NCBI GenBank assembly: GCA_017621195.1
Contig: JAGATO010000115.1
Coordinates: 1 to 5,442 of the forward strand
From: Bacillota bacterium
Lineage (GTDB): Bacteria > Bacillota > Clostridia > Peptostreptococcales > Anaerovoracaceae
Direction: 5' to 3'
DNA length: 5,442 bases
Notes under the pieces: model-generated
The model's input: only the letters and a program-made list of their open reading frames with translations
Told to the model about the DNA's origin: nothing
Database searches by the model: none
Position numbers and translations under genes: made by a program
Part shown: positions 1 to 5,241 of the stretch, piece after piece
Position numbering within the stretch: the first letter of the stretch is position 1
Layout of the letters: every line of letters begins with the position of its first letter

Positions 1-2
1 AC

Positions 3-293
3 TATCTGAATGAACTGAAAAAATACCGGGATGTTCCGCTGGTAAAAAATCTTGCCGGCATCCGACGCTGCGGAAAATCCACCCTCCTGGAAATGTTACG
101 TGAGGATCTGCTTGCTAACGGCGTTCGTCCAGAGCAGATAATCGAACGTAGATATACTTCATTGGATTTAGGTGCTCTGCCAACCGCAACGGATGTGTAT
201 CTGGATATCAAGGCCGTTCTAAACATGAATAGCAAGAATTATCTGCTTTTAGATGAGGTTCAGGAAATTGAAGAATGGGAAAAGCCGTTCTGA
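3..293 (+). CDS. N-terminal fragment of AAA family ATPase (Walker A and B), partial at left edge
   Basis: The frame is open from base 3 to a TGA at 291-293. It shows a P-loop GIRRCGKST (about 39-65) and a Walker B strand YLLLDEVQE (240-266), followed by the family's usual E-W-E-K. These match the nucleotide-binding part of the AAA_14 ATPases that carry a C-terminal DUF4143. After E-W-E-K the frame reads P-F and stops, where intact members continue for another 300 or so residues. The start codon is outside the window. By itself the fragment might still bind ATP, but it lacks the rest of the ATPase core. I read it as a remnant, not a functional small protein. Confidence 0.75.
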   Translation, partial: YLNELKKYRDVPLVKNLAGIRRCGKSTLLEMLREDLLANGVRPEQIIERRYTSLDLGALPTATDVYLDIKAVLNMNSKNYLLLDEVQEIEEWEKPF

Positions 294-670
294 AAACCCA
301 GGAGAAATTTTATCTGGCAGATCCGTCTCTAACATATTGTATGATGGGTTTCAACCCAAAATCCATTGCTTCAATGTTGGAAAATATCGTATATTTCGAA
401 TTGCGTCGCCGGGGTTATGATGTTTATGTTGGCAAAAACGAAACGAAAGAAATCGATTTTGTGGCGGTCCGGCGGGATGAACGCATCTACGTGCAGGTCT
501 GTCGCGAACTGCCCGACACCTCTGATCGGGAAATTAAAAATCTATTGGAAATCAGAGACCATTATCCGAAATTCGTTGTAACCCTGGATGATCTGGCCGG
601 GGGAAATATCGACGGAGTTCGGATCGTACATCTGGCAGACTTTCTCCTGAGTTCACAATATTACGGATGA
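275..670 (+). CDS. C-terminal DUF4143 fragment of the same ATPase (131 aa)
   Basis: This open frame encodes the conserved end of DUF4143 ATPases: a KTQEKFYLADPSL-like entry, then LENIVYFELRRRGYDVYVG, then the E-I-D-F and Y-V-Q-V strands resembling a PD-(D/E)XK fold, and finally a HYPKFVVTLD strand. In intact relatives this region begins about 270 residues into the protein, so the ATG at 275 is an internal methionine created or exposed by the deletion. An AGGA (262-265) lies 9 nt upstream of that ATG, and the upstream stop at 291-293 overlaps it. Translational restart could therefore yield this domain alone, but nothing shows that it does. It stops with TGA at 668-670. The frame is real family sequence; that a stable protein is made is only a possibility. 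Confidence 0.65.
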   Translation: MGKAVLKTQEKFYLADPSLTYCMMGFNPKSIASMLENIVYFELRRRGYDVYVGKNETKEIDFVAVRRDERIYVQVCRELPDTSDREIKNLLEIRDHYPKFVVTLDDLAGGNIDGVRIVHLADFLLSSQYYG

Positions 671-731
671 CGATTGATGATGAGGATACCCCTCCGTCGC
701 CGTTTTCGAATAGGGATGATGCAATGTGTAA

Positions 732-761
732 AGACGGCCGCAGAATACTCTGCGGCCGTCT
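732..761. terminator. Bidirectional intrinsic-terminator-like hairpin between convergent genes
   Basis: A perfect 13-bp inverted repeat (AGACGGCCGCAGA at 732-744, its complement at 749-761) closes a 4-nt ATAC loop. It lies 18 nt past the hydrogenase stop codon and about 60 nt past the ATPase remnant's stop. In the minus direction the stem ends in TCT-TT; in the plus direction a short T-rich stretch follows (764-768). Both U-tracts are weak, but the stem is long and GC-rich. Its placement between converging genes suggests that it ends transcripts from both sides. Confidence 0.8.
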
Positions 762-779
762 CGTTTCTCGCTTGATTGT

Positions 780-2516
780 CTATTCCATTTCCGCGTTCAG
801 CGTCCAGGAGGATACATCCGTATGGAGCAGTTCGTGAGCTCTGTGGGACAGCGGCTTTTCCAGGAATTCCTTGTAAGTCTGCTGTACCGCCGGGTTCTCG
901 TGGGAGAACCGCAGGTTGGAGGAGCGATCCAGACCGTACAGGATCTGACCGCGTTCCTCTGCCATTTCCACGCCGTCGTGAATGGGCTGACCACCGCCGC
1001 CGGAGCATCCGCCGGGGCAGGCCATGATTTCTACGAAATCGTACTCCACCTCACCCTTCTTGATGGCTTCGATCAGCTTTCTGGTATTGCCCAGACCGCT
1101 GGCAACCGCTACGCGGACTTCCACACCCTGGATGCCGAAGACTGCTTCCTTCCAGCCGTCCATACCGCGGACACGGCGGAAGCTGTCGGGATCCGGGTTC
1201 TTTCCGGTGATCAGGAAGTAAGCGCTTCTCAGTGCGGCTTCCATAACGCCGCCGGTGGCTCCGAAGATGACGCCGGCGCCGCTGCCTATGCCGAAGATGT
1301 CGTCAAAGGGTTCTTCCTTCAGGTCGGCGGCTGCGATGTGATCCGCGCGGATCATGCGGGCGATTTCTCTGGTAGTCAGAACCAGATCAACGTCCTTTCC
1401 GTGACCGGCGTTGTTGACCTCAGGAACGTTGTTTTCGTACTTCTTCGCCATGCAGGGCATGATGGAGACGGAGAAGATCTGATCCGGATCGACGCCCAGC
1501 TTGTGGGCAATGTAGGTCTTGGCCAATGCACCGAAGATCTGCTGCGGCGATTTTGCCGAGGACAGATTGGGAATCAGCTCGGGATACTGGATCTTGATAA
1601 AGCGGAGCCAACCGGGGCAGCAGGACGTGAACATGGGCCACGAATACTCTTCCTTATGAGTAAAGCGCTCGATGAACTCGCTTCCTTCTTCCATGATGGT
1701 CATATCGGCGGAATACGTGGTATCGAACACATAATCCACGCCCATGCGCTTCAGCGCACTGACCATGCGGCCCAGAGTAGCCTCTTCCTTGTACAGGCCT
1801 ACCGCTTCGCCCCAGGCGGTACGGACGGCCGGAGCCACCTGAACCACCACGATCTTCTTGGGATCGGCGATGGCTCGGAACATAACGTCGGTATCGTTGC
1901 GTTCACGCAGAGCGCCGACGGGGCAGTGAGTCACGCACTGACCGCACAGGGAGCAGCTGGCATCCTGAATGCGGCGGTTCTGAGACACACCCACCGTGGT
2001 TCTATAACCGGAACCGGAGACGTTCCAGACGTTCAGGCTCTGAACCTTGTCACAGATCTGGATGCAGCGCATGCACTTGATGCACTTGGAAGCATCTCGG
2101 ATCAGAGGGAACTTCATGCTCCAGCGGTTCTTTTCCGCAATGGTCTTAAAGGGTACGTGTAAAATACCCAGGTCGTTGGCGATGGTCTGCAGACTGCAGT
2201 TGCCGCTGCGGACGCAGGTGGCGCACTTGCAGTCGTGGTCCGACAGAATCAGTTCTACGTTGATCTTTCTCGTAGCCCGAACCTTGGCGCTGTTGGTCAG
2301 GATTTCCATGCCCGGCTGTACTACGTTGTTACAGGCCGTCAGCAGCGTATTCATTCCTTTGTTCTCGACGATGCACACGCGGCAGGCGCCAATCTCGTTG
2401 ATATCCTTCAGAAAGCACAGGTGCGGAATGTGAATTCCCACTTCTTTGGCCGCTTCCAGGATCGTCGTTCCTTCCTTTACGGATACTTTGATGCCGTCAA
2501 TCGTTAATTTTACCAT
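780..2516 (-). CDS. hydA: [FeFe] hydrogenase, group A, M3 modular type (578 aa)
   Basis: A cytoplasmic iron hydrogenase that interconverts protons plus electrons and H2. Domains in order: a plant-type [2Fe-2S] ferredoxin domain (C34, C45, C48, C62); a His-Cys3 [4Fe-4S] site (H94, C98, C101, C107); two [4Fe-4S] ferredoxin motifs (C145/148/151/155 and C188/191/194/198); then the H-cluster domain. The three H-cluster signatures are intact: TSCCPGW (C300 ligand, C299 the likely proton-relay cysteine), MPCMAKK (C355) and EIMACPGGCSGGGGQP (C500, C504). Length and ligand spacing are close to those of Clostridium pasteurianum CpI. No signal peptide is seen. The start ATG at 2516 has AAAGGAGG at 2529-2536, a slightly long 12-nt spacing, and overlaps the upstream gene's stop by 7 nt, suggesting coupled translation. 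The adjacent GltD-like gene argues for the glutamate synthase-linked class (HydDB group A2), with electrons exchanged through that partner rather than only with free ferredoxin. The maturases HydE/F/G must be encoded elsewhere. Confidence 0.95.
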   Translation of the reverse strand: MVKLTIDGIKVSVKEGTTILEAAKEVGIHIPHLCFLKDINEIGACRVCIVENKGMNTLLTACNNVVQPGMEILTNSAKVRATRKINVELILSDHDCKCATCVRSGNCSLQTIANDLGILHVPFKTIAEKNRWSMKFPLIRDASKCIKCMRCIQICDKVQSLNVWNVSGSGYRTTVGVSQNRRIQDASCSLCGQCVTHCPVGALRERNDTDVMFRAIADPKKIVVVQVAPAVRTAWGEAVGLYKEEATLGRMVSALKRMGVDYVFDTTYSADMTIMEEGSEFIERFTHKEEYSWPMFTSCCPGWLRFIKIQYPELIPNLSSAKSPQQIFGALAKTYIAHKLGVDPDQIFSVSIMPCMAKKYENNVPEVNNAGHGKDVDLVLTTREIARMIRADHIAAADLKEEPFDDIFGIGSGAGVIFGATGGVMEAALRSAYFLITGKNPDPDSFRRVRGMDGWKEAVFGIQGVEVRVAVASGLGNTRKLIEAIKKGEVEYDFVEIMACPGGCSGGGGQPIHDGVEMAEERGQILYGLDRSSNLRFSHENPAVQQTYKEFLEKPLSHRAHELLHTDVSSWTLNAEME

Positions 2517-4363
2517 TGTCCTACTCTGCCTCCTTTAAACGATCCCAGTCCGTAGTGGTCGCAGCGCAGGCAGCGGAACGCTTCCTGACACGCTTCTTCC
2601 CTGGTCATGCCGATTTCGATCTCGCCGAAATCGCTGCCCCGTTCGCCGGCCTGGCGCAGCTTCAGCTCTACGCGGCCCGTGGGGTTTCTGTCGCCGTAGC
2701 GCGGCTCGGGAATGTCCACATCCACATCGATGGAGTGATGGAAGCCAAGATAGGTATCGATGTTCGCTGCAGCAACCTTGCCGGCGGCAACAGCGTTGAT
2801 GACAGTAGAGGGGCCGGTGACGCAGTCACCGCCGGCGAAGAAGGCGGGAACCTTTTCTACCTGGCTGGAGCTGGCGGTCACGATGCTGCCTCTCTTGATG
2901 GGGATTCCGTATTCTTCGAAGTTCTTGGTCTCCGCCGCCTGTCCGATGGCAGAGATGATGATCTGGCAGGGGATGAACTCCGCATCGGCCTGAGCGTCCA
3001 CCGGACGGGGACGACCGGCCTTATCGGTTTCACCGGCGATCTGTGGACGCACCCACAGGCCGGTGACATTGCTGTCCTTATCCACGTCGATCTTCTCCGG
3101 AGCCTTCAGCGTCAACAGCTGGCAGCCCTCGGCAACAGCGCCCTCCACTTCCTCGGGAAGCGCCGTCATATCGTCTCTTCTTCTTCGATAGACGATGCTG
3201 ACCTTGGCAGCACCCAGACGGTTGGCCGTTCTGGCAACGTCCATGGCTACGTTTCCGCCGCCGATGACGACGACTTCCTTGTCCATGAAGCTGGGCATGT
3301 CGTTATCTCCGATGGCGCGCAGCATTTCCACCGCAGGAATGACTCCGTGAGCAAATTCGTTGGGGATACCGATGCTCTTATGCGTATGAGCACCGATGGA
3401 AATGTAGATCGCGTCAAACTTTTCCTTCAGTTCTTCGATGGCCATCTGCTCTCCACCGATGTCCCAATCGGTGACGGCCTTGATTCCGGTGGACAGAATG
3501 GTGTCGATGTCTTCCTGGAGACGCTCTCTGGGCAGACGATAGCTGGGAATACCGTAGCGCAGCATACCACCCAGCTGGCTTCTCTTTTCGTAGATGGTCA
3601 CGTCGTGGCCCATCAGGGACAGGTAATAGGCAGCCGTCAGTCCGGAGGGACCGCCGCCTACGATGGCAACTTTCTTTCCGGTATCCGGCATCCGATCGGG
3701 AGCCGGTACCTTGCCGCAGTTATCCACAGCGTATCTCTTCAGACCGCGGATGTTGACCGGTGCATCCACCAGGTTTCTGCGGCAGCGCGCTTCGCAGGGA
3801 TGCTCGCAGATCAGTGCGCATACCGTGGGGAACGGATTGTCCTTGCGGATCAGCCGCACCGCATCGGCGCAGCGGCCTTCCAATACCAGCGCCGTGTAAC
3901 CCGGTACATCCACGCCTGCGGGACACAGCTCCACGCAGGGAACGGGCTGCTTCAGCCGCTGAATGCTCTCGGTGCAGCGGTGGTTGACGATGTGTTCTAT
4001 GTAGTCTTCCCGGAAGCCTTCCAATCCGTGCAGGACCATCTTAGCTGCTTCCGTACCGATGGCGCAGTCCGCGGAATCGCGAATGGCGATAGCTGTCTCT
4101 TCGATCAGCGGGATGATGTCCAGCGTGGTATCCACGCTCAGGTCCAGCACTTCCTCCAACAGGTGAGACAGCTGCCCCAGACCGACGCGGCAGGGTACGC
4201 ACTTACCGCAGGTCTGAGCGTGACACATCTTCAAAAACGATTGTGCCATGTCCACAGGGCACAGACCCGGCGGGCTGGCGATGATCCGCCGCTCCAGATC
4301 CTTATAGAGACCTTCTACAGTCATCTGTGCCTTGTCTCTCGTTTTGATGTCTAATCTACTCAT
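2510..4363 (-). CDS. NuoF-type [4Fe-4S] domain fused to GltD/NfnB-like FAD- and NAD(P)-binding oxidoreductase (617 aa)
   Basis: A flavoprotein electron-transfer subunit, probably the NAD(P)H module of the hydrogenase encoded next to it. Numbered from the ATG at 4363: residues about 35-105 form the 4Fe-4S helical domain found at the C-terminus of NuoF/HydB, with TCGKCVPCR (C52, C55, C58) and C100. Residues about 140-200 hold the GltD-type cluster cysteines (C143, C147, C182, C186, C190, C194). An FAD Rossmann motif follows (VAIVGGGPSGLTAA, from about 232), then an NAD(P) Rossmann motif (VVVIGGGNVAMDVA, from about 364) with an arginine-rich YRRRR (392-396) that could favour NADPH, and the AGGD FAD motif (about 510-513). 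A CLRC pair lies near the C-terminus (598/601). The FMN/SLBB part of NuoF is absent and no glutamate synthase large subunit is present, so glutamate synthesis is unlikely. TTG at 4384 and ATG at 4378 are possible longer starts, but GAGGA at 4372-4376 sits 8 nt before 4363 and decides the start. The protein is often misannotated as glutamate synthase beta. Confidence 0.9.
   Translation of the reverse strand: MSRLDIKTRDKAQMTVEGLYKDLERRIIASPPGLCPVDMAQSFLKMCHAQTCGKCVPCRVGLGQLSHLLEEVLDLSVDTTLDIIPLIEETAIAIRDSADCAIGTEAAKMVLHGLEGFREDYIEHIVNHRCTESIQRLKQPVPCVELCPAGVDVPGYTALVLEGRCADAVRLIRKDNPFPTVCALICEHPCEARCRRNLVDAPVNIRGLKRYAVDNCGKVPAPDRMPDTGKKVAIVGGGPSGLTAAYYLSLMGHDVTIYEKRSQLGGMLRYGIPSYRLPRERLQEDIDTILSTGIKAVTDWDIGGEQMAIEELKEKFDAIYISIGAHTHKSIGIPNEFAHGVIPAVEMLRAIGDNDMPSFMDKEVVVIGGGNVAMDVARTANRLGAAKVSIVYRRRRDDMTALPEEVEGAVAEGCQLLTLKAPEKIDVDKDSNVTGLWVRPQIAGETDKAGRPRPVDAQADAEFIPCQIIISAIGQAAETKNFEEYGIPIKRGSIVTASSSQVEKVPAFFAGGDCVTGPSTVINAVAAGKVAAANIDTYLGFHHSIDVDVDIPEPRYGDRNPTGRVELKLRQAGERGSDFGEIEIGMTREEACQEAFRCLRCDHYGLGSFKGGRVGQW
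2529..2536 (-). promoter_or_regulatory. Ribosome binding site of the hydrogenase gene, inside the upstream gene
   Basis: AAAGGAGG on the minus strand lies within the last codons of the flavoprotein gene, 12 nt before the hydrogenase ATG. The spacing is longer than ideal. Together with the 7-nt stop/start overlap (2510-2516), this suggests that ribosomes finishing the first gene feed the second. Confidence 0.7.
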
Positions 4364-4371
4364 TTTATGTT

Positions 4372-4376
4372 TCCTC
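4372..4376 (-). promoter_or_regulatory. Ribosome binding site fixing the flavoprotein start at 4363
   Basis: GAGGA on the minus strand is 8 nt upstream of the ATG at 4363. The two longer in-frame starts (TTG at 4384, ATG at 4378) have no comparable purine tract in front of them, so the shorter 617-residue product is preferred. Confidence 0.75.
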
Positions 4377-4394
4377 ATGTGCAACTCATGGTAA

Positions 4395-4458
4395 GGTCCG
4401 TTTCGATTCCAACGCTGCCTGGCAGCGCCGCACTCATACGAATCGATCCGACGGAGCC
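4395..4458 (-). promoter_or_regulatory. Potential structured 5' leader of the hydrogenase operon
   Basis: Three nested inverted repeats can stack into one long hairpin. The outer stem is GGTCCGT (4395-4401) with ACGGAGCC (4451-4458, one bulged base). The middle stem is TCGATTC (4403-4409) with GAATCGA (4440-4446). The inner one is CGCTGCC/GGCAGCG (4413-4419, 4421-4427), tight enough that its tip would open into a small loop. It falls inside the leader predicted from the promoter at 4486-4514 and ends about 18 nt before the ribosome binding site. No U-run follows, so it is not an obvious attenuator. I do not recognise a known riboswitch. A role in mRNA stability or protein binding is possible. 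Confidence 0.45.
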
Positions 4459-4485
4459 TGTAGTCGCATTTTTTATATACGAATA

Positions 4486-4514
4486 ATCATAACACCGATT
4501 TCGTATTATTTCAA
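4486..4514 (-). promoter_or_regulatory. Sigma-A-type promoter for the hydrogenase operon
   Basis: On the minus strand a -35 TTGAAA (4514-4509) and a -10 TATGAT (4491-4486) are separated by exactly 17 nt, each one base from consensus. The sequence further upstream is very A/T-rich, which could act like an UP element. Transcription would begin near 4479, giving a leader of about 115 nt before the ATG at 4363. Confidence 0.65.
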
Positions 4515-4542
4515 TTATTTTTATGTTTCTTCCGAATAATTT

Positions 4543-4555
4543 ATTGTTTAACAAT
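4543..4555. promoter_or_regulatory. 13-bp palindrome upstream of the hydrogenase promoter, possible regulator site
   Basis: ATTGTT-T-AACAAT is a perfect inverted repeat about 29 bp upstream of the -35 element at 4509-4514. Its arms contain the TTAACAA half-site typical of Rex, the NADH/NAD+-sensing repressor. However, the full Rex consensus (two such arms 4 nt apart) is not met. In an A/T-rich region a palindrome of this size could be chance. Confidence 0.3.
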
Positions 4556-4753
4556 CATTATCCTCGGTATTTTGAGAAATTATTTCGGTTAAAATCGTTT
4601 TTTATCGAAACAATTCTTTTCTTTTACACCGTCTTAACACGCATTCATCACATTTATTGTCCGTTTTTCTTGTTCTTTTCCGTCCAATTGACATTTGATT
4701 AACAATTCAGACGTTTCTGTCAATGCAAAACACAGCACCGTTTTAAATAGGTG

Positions 4754-4783
4754 TTGACACTGTACTATGTCACGTGGTACACT
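4754..4783 (+). promoter_or_regulatory. Sigma-A-type promoter of the gntR-ABC operon
   Basis: A consensus -35 TTGACA (4754-4759) is followed after 18 nt by the -10 TACACT (4778-4783), preceded by TGG. Transcription would start near 4790, leaving a short leader of about 38 nt before the regulator's ATG at 4828. This also rules out the in-frame GTG at 4774 as a start, since it lies between the -35 and -10 elements. Confidence 0.7.
4759..4783. promoter_or_regulatory. YtrA-type operator overlapping the promoter
   Basis: An imperfect inverted repeat centred on 4771 has half-sites ACTGTA (4759-4764) and TACACT (4778-4783) 13 bp apart; 9 of its 12 base pairs are symmetrical. From memory, the operator described for Bacillus YtrA is AGTGTA-N13-TACACT, so spacing and 11 of 12 half-site bases agree. 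The site starts at the last base of the -35 and covers the spacer and the -10, so a bound repressor would block RNA polymerase. This fits autorepression by the GntR protein encoded just downstream. Confidence 0.65.
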
Positions 4784-4814
4784 TGGCCTATCAAAGGGGT
4801 GTTATCATACACAC

Positions 4815-4822
4815 AAAGGAGG
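4815..4822 (+). promoter_or_regulatory. Ribosome binding site of the gntR-family gene
   Basis: AAAGGAGG is 5 nt before the ATG at 4828. It matches the anti-Shine-Dalgarno sequence well and selects this start over the upstream in-frame GTG at 4774. Confidence 0.85.
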
Positions 4823-4827
4823 AGCTC

Positions 4828-5241
4828 ATGTTTCAATTGGACTTAAAAAGCCGTGAGTCCATCTACGAACAGATCATCAGTCAGATGAAAGAGCTGATCG
4901 TCACCGGCGTCCTGAAGGAGGGCGAAAAGCTGCCCTCCGTCCGGGAGCTGTCCAGAATCCTGACCGTCAATCCCAACACGGTACAAAAAGCCTATCGGGA
5001 GCTGGAACGTCAGGGTTACGTCTACACCGTAACCGGCCTGGGCTGTTTTGCCGCCTCTCTGGCCGACATCCGACGCGACGAAACAGCCATACACCAGCTG
5101 ACAGAAACGCTGCGTACCACCCTCCGACAGCTGACGTATCTGGGCTTTACACGGCAGGAAATCGACGCCCTTCTGGACCGCTTGTTCCGGGAGGATCATC
5201 AGCATCGAAACGACACAGAGAAAGGAAGTGAATCCACATGA
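4828..5241 (+). CDS. GntR family transcriptional regulator, YtrA subfamily (137 aa)
   Basis: A small dimeric DNA-binding repressor. Residues about 10-77 form the GntR winged helix-turn-helix: IYEQIISQMKELIVTGVL, then EGEKLPSVRELS (from about 31), the recognition segment VNPNTVQKAYRELE (47-60) and the wing GYVYTVTGLGCF (63-74). Only about 60 residues follow, predicted to be two helices (about 84-122). This matches the short effector/dimerisation tail of the YtrA subfamily and is far too short for FadR, HutC or MocR types. The ABC ATPase gene begins inside its stop codon (ATGA, 5238-5241), the usual partner of this subfamily. A near-match to the YtrA operator covers its own promoter, so it probably represses itself and the transporter. 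In characterised relatives the signal is often cell-wall antibiotics or other envelope stress; the inducer here is unknown. Confidence 0.9.
   Translation: MFQLDLKSRESIYEQIISQMKELIVTGVLKEGEKLPSVRELSRILTVNPNTVQKAYRELERQGYVYTVTGLGCFAASLADIRRDETAIHQLTETLRTTLRQLTYLGFTRQEIDALLDRLFREDHQHRNDTEKGSEST

Larger units (their letters stand above)
3..670 (+). pseudogene. AAA_14/DUF4143-type ATPase gene, broken by internal deletion and frameshift; 5' end outside window
   Basis: The two halves of one gene family lie side by side in different frames. The first (3-293) has the nucleotide-binding half of a bacterial AAA ATPase. The second (275-670) has the C-terminal half normally found about 150-200 residues further on in a protein of roughly 400 residues. 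The segment between, which in the family carries the rest of the AAA core and its helical lid, is absent, so the product cannot be a working member. Only a few codons seem to be missing at the left edge, because the family's Walker A usually lies about 20-25 residues from the start. The frame change falls at 276-289, where both frames read a plausible family sequence through the same bases. The region is visibly richer in A/T than the hydrogenase genes. Assembly error is possible but unlikely for so large a loss. The family is common in Clostridia and its cellular role is poorly defined. Confidence 0.8.
4364..4827. other. Divergent A/T-rich control region between the hydrogenase operon and the gntR-ABC operon
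   Basis: This 464-nt stretch contains no credible gene on either strand. From left to right it holds the hydrogenase ribosome binding site and a foldable leader (4395-4458). Next come a minus-strand promoter (4486-4514) and a 13-bp palindrome (4543-4555). A long T-rich run on the plus strand (about 4585-4685) follows, in which I see no clear signal. Last are the regulator's promoter and operator (4751-4783) and its ribosome binding site. Its base composition contrasts sharply with the GC-rich flanking genes. Confidence 0.8.

Noticed and set aside
822..2162. A 446-codon open frame on the plus strand opposite the hydrogenase gene
   Set aside because: It lies opposite intact, cofactor-binding hydrogenase sequence, has the same shadow-type composition, and no recognisable domain.
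2516..4354. A 612-codon open frame on the plus strand opposite the whole flavoprotein gene
   Set aside because: It mirrors the flavoprotein gene almost exactly. Its translation is rich in Ala, Gly, His, Val and Asp with no family motif, and no ribosome binding site or promoter was seen. Such frames arise when the real gene avoids codons whose complements are stops.
2510..4363. Reading the flavoprotein as glutamate synthase small subunit
   Set aside because: The GltD core is clear, but it is fused to a NuoF-type Fe-S domain and paired with a hydrogenase. No large subunit is present, so glutamate synthesis is not supported.
4688..4716. A TTGACA at 4688-4693 (+) as an additional upstream promoter
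   Set aside because: No acceptable -10 box is found 16-18 nt downstream.
4718..4723. A minus-strand TTGACA at 4723-4718 as a second hydrogenase promoter
   Set aside because: The sequences 16-18 nt downstream on that strand are poor -10 boxes. The TTGAAA/TATGAT pair nearer the gene is much better.
4774..4827. A longer start (GTG at 4774) for the GntR regulator
   Set aside because: This codon lies between the predicted -35 and -10 boxes and lacks a ribosome binding site, while AAAGGAGG precedes the ATG at 4828 at ideal spacing.
4843..5205. A 120-codon open frame on the minus strand opposite the GntR gene
   Set aside because: It is entirely inside a clear winged-helix regulator gene with a strong ribosome binding site, and its translation shows no motif.
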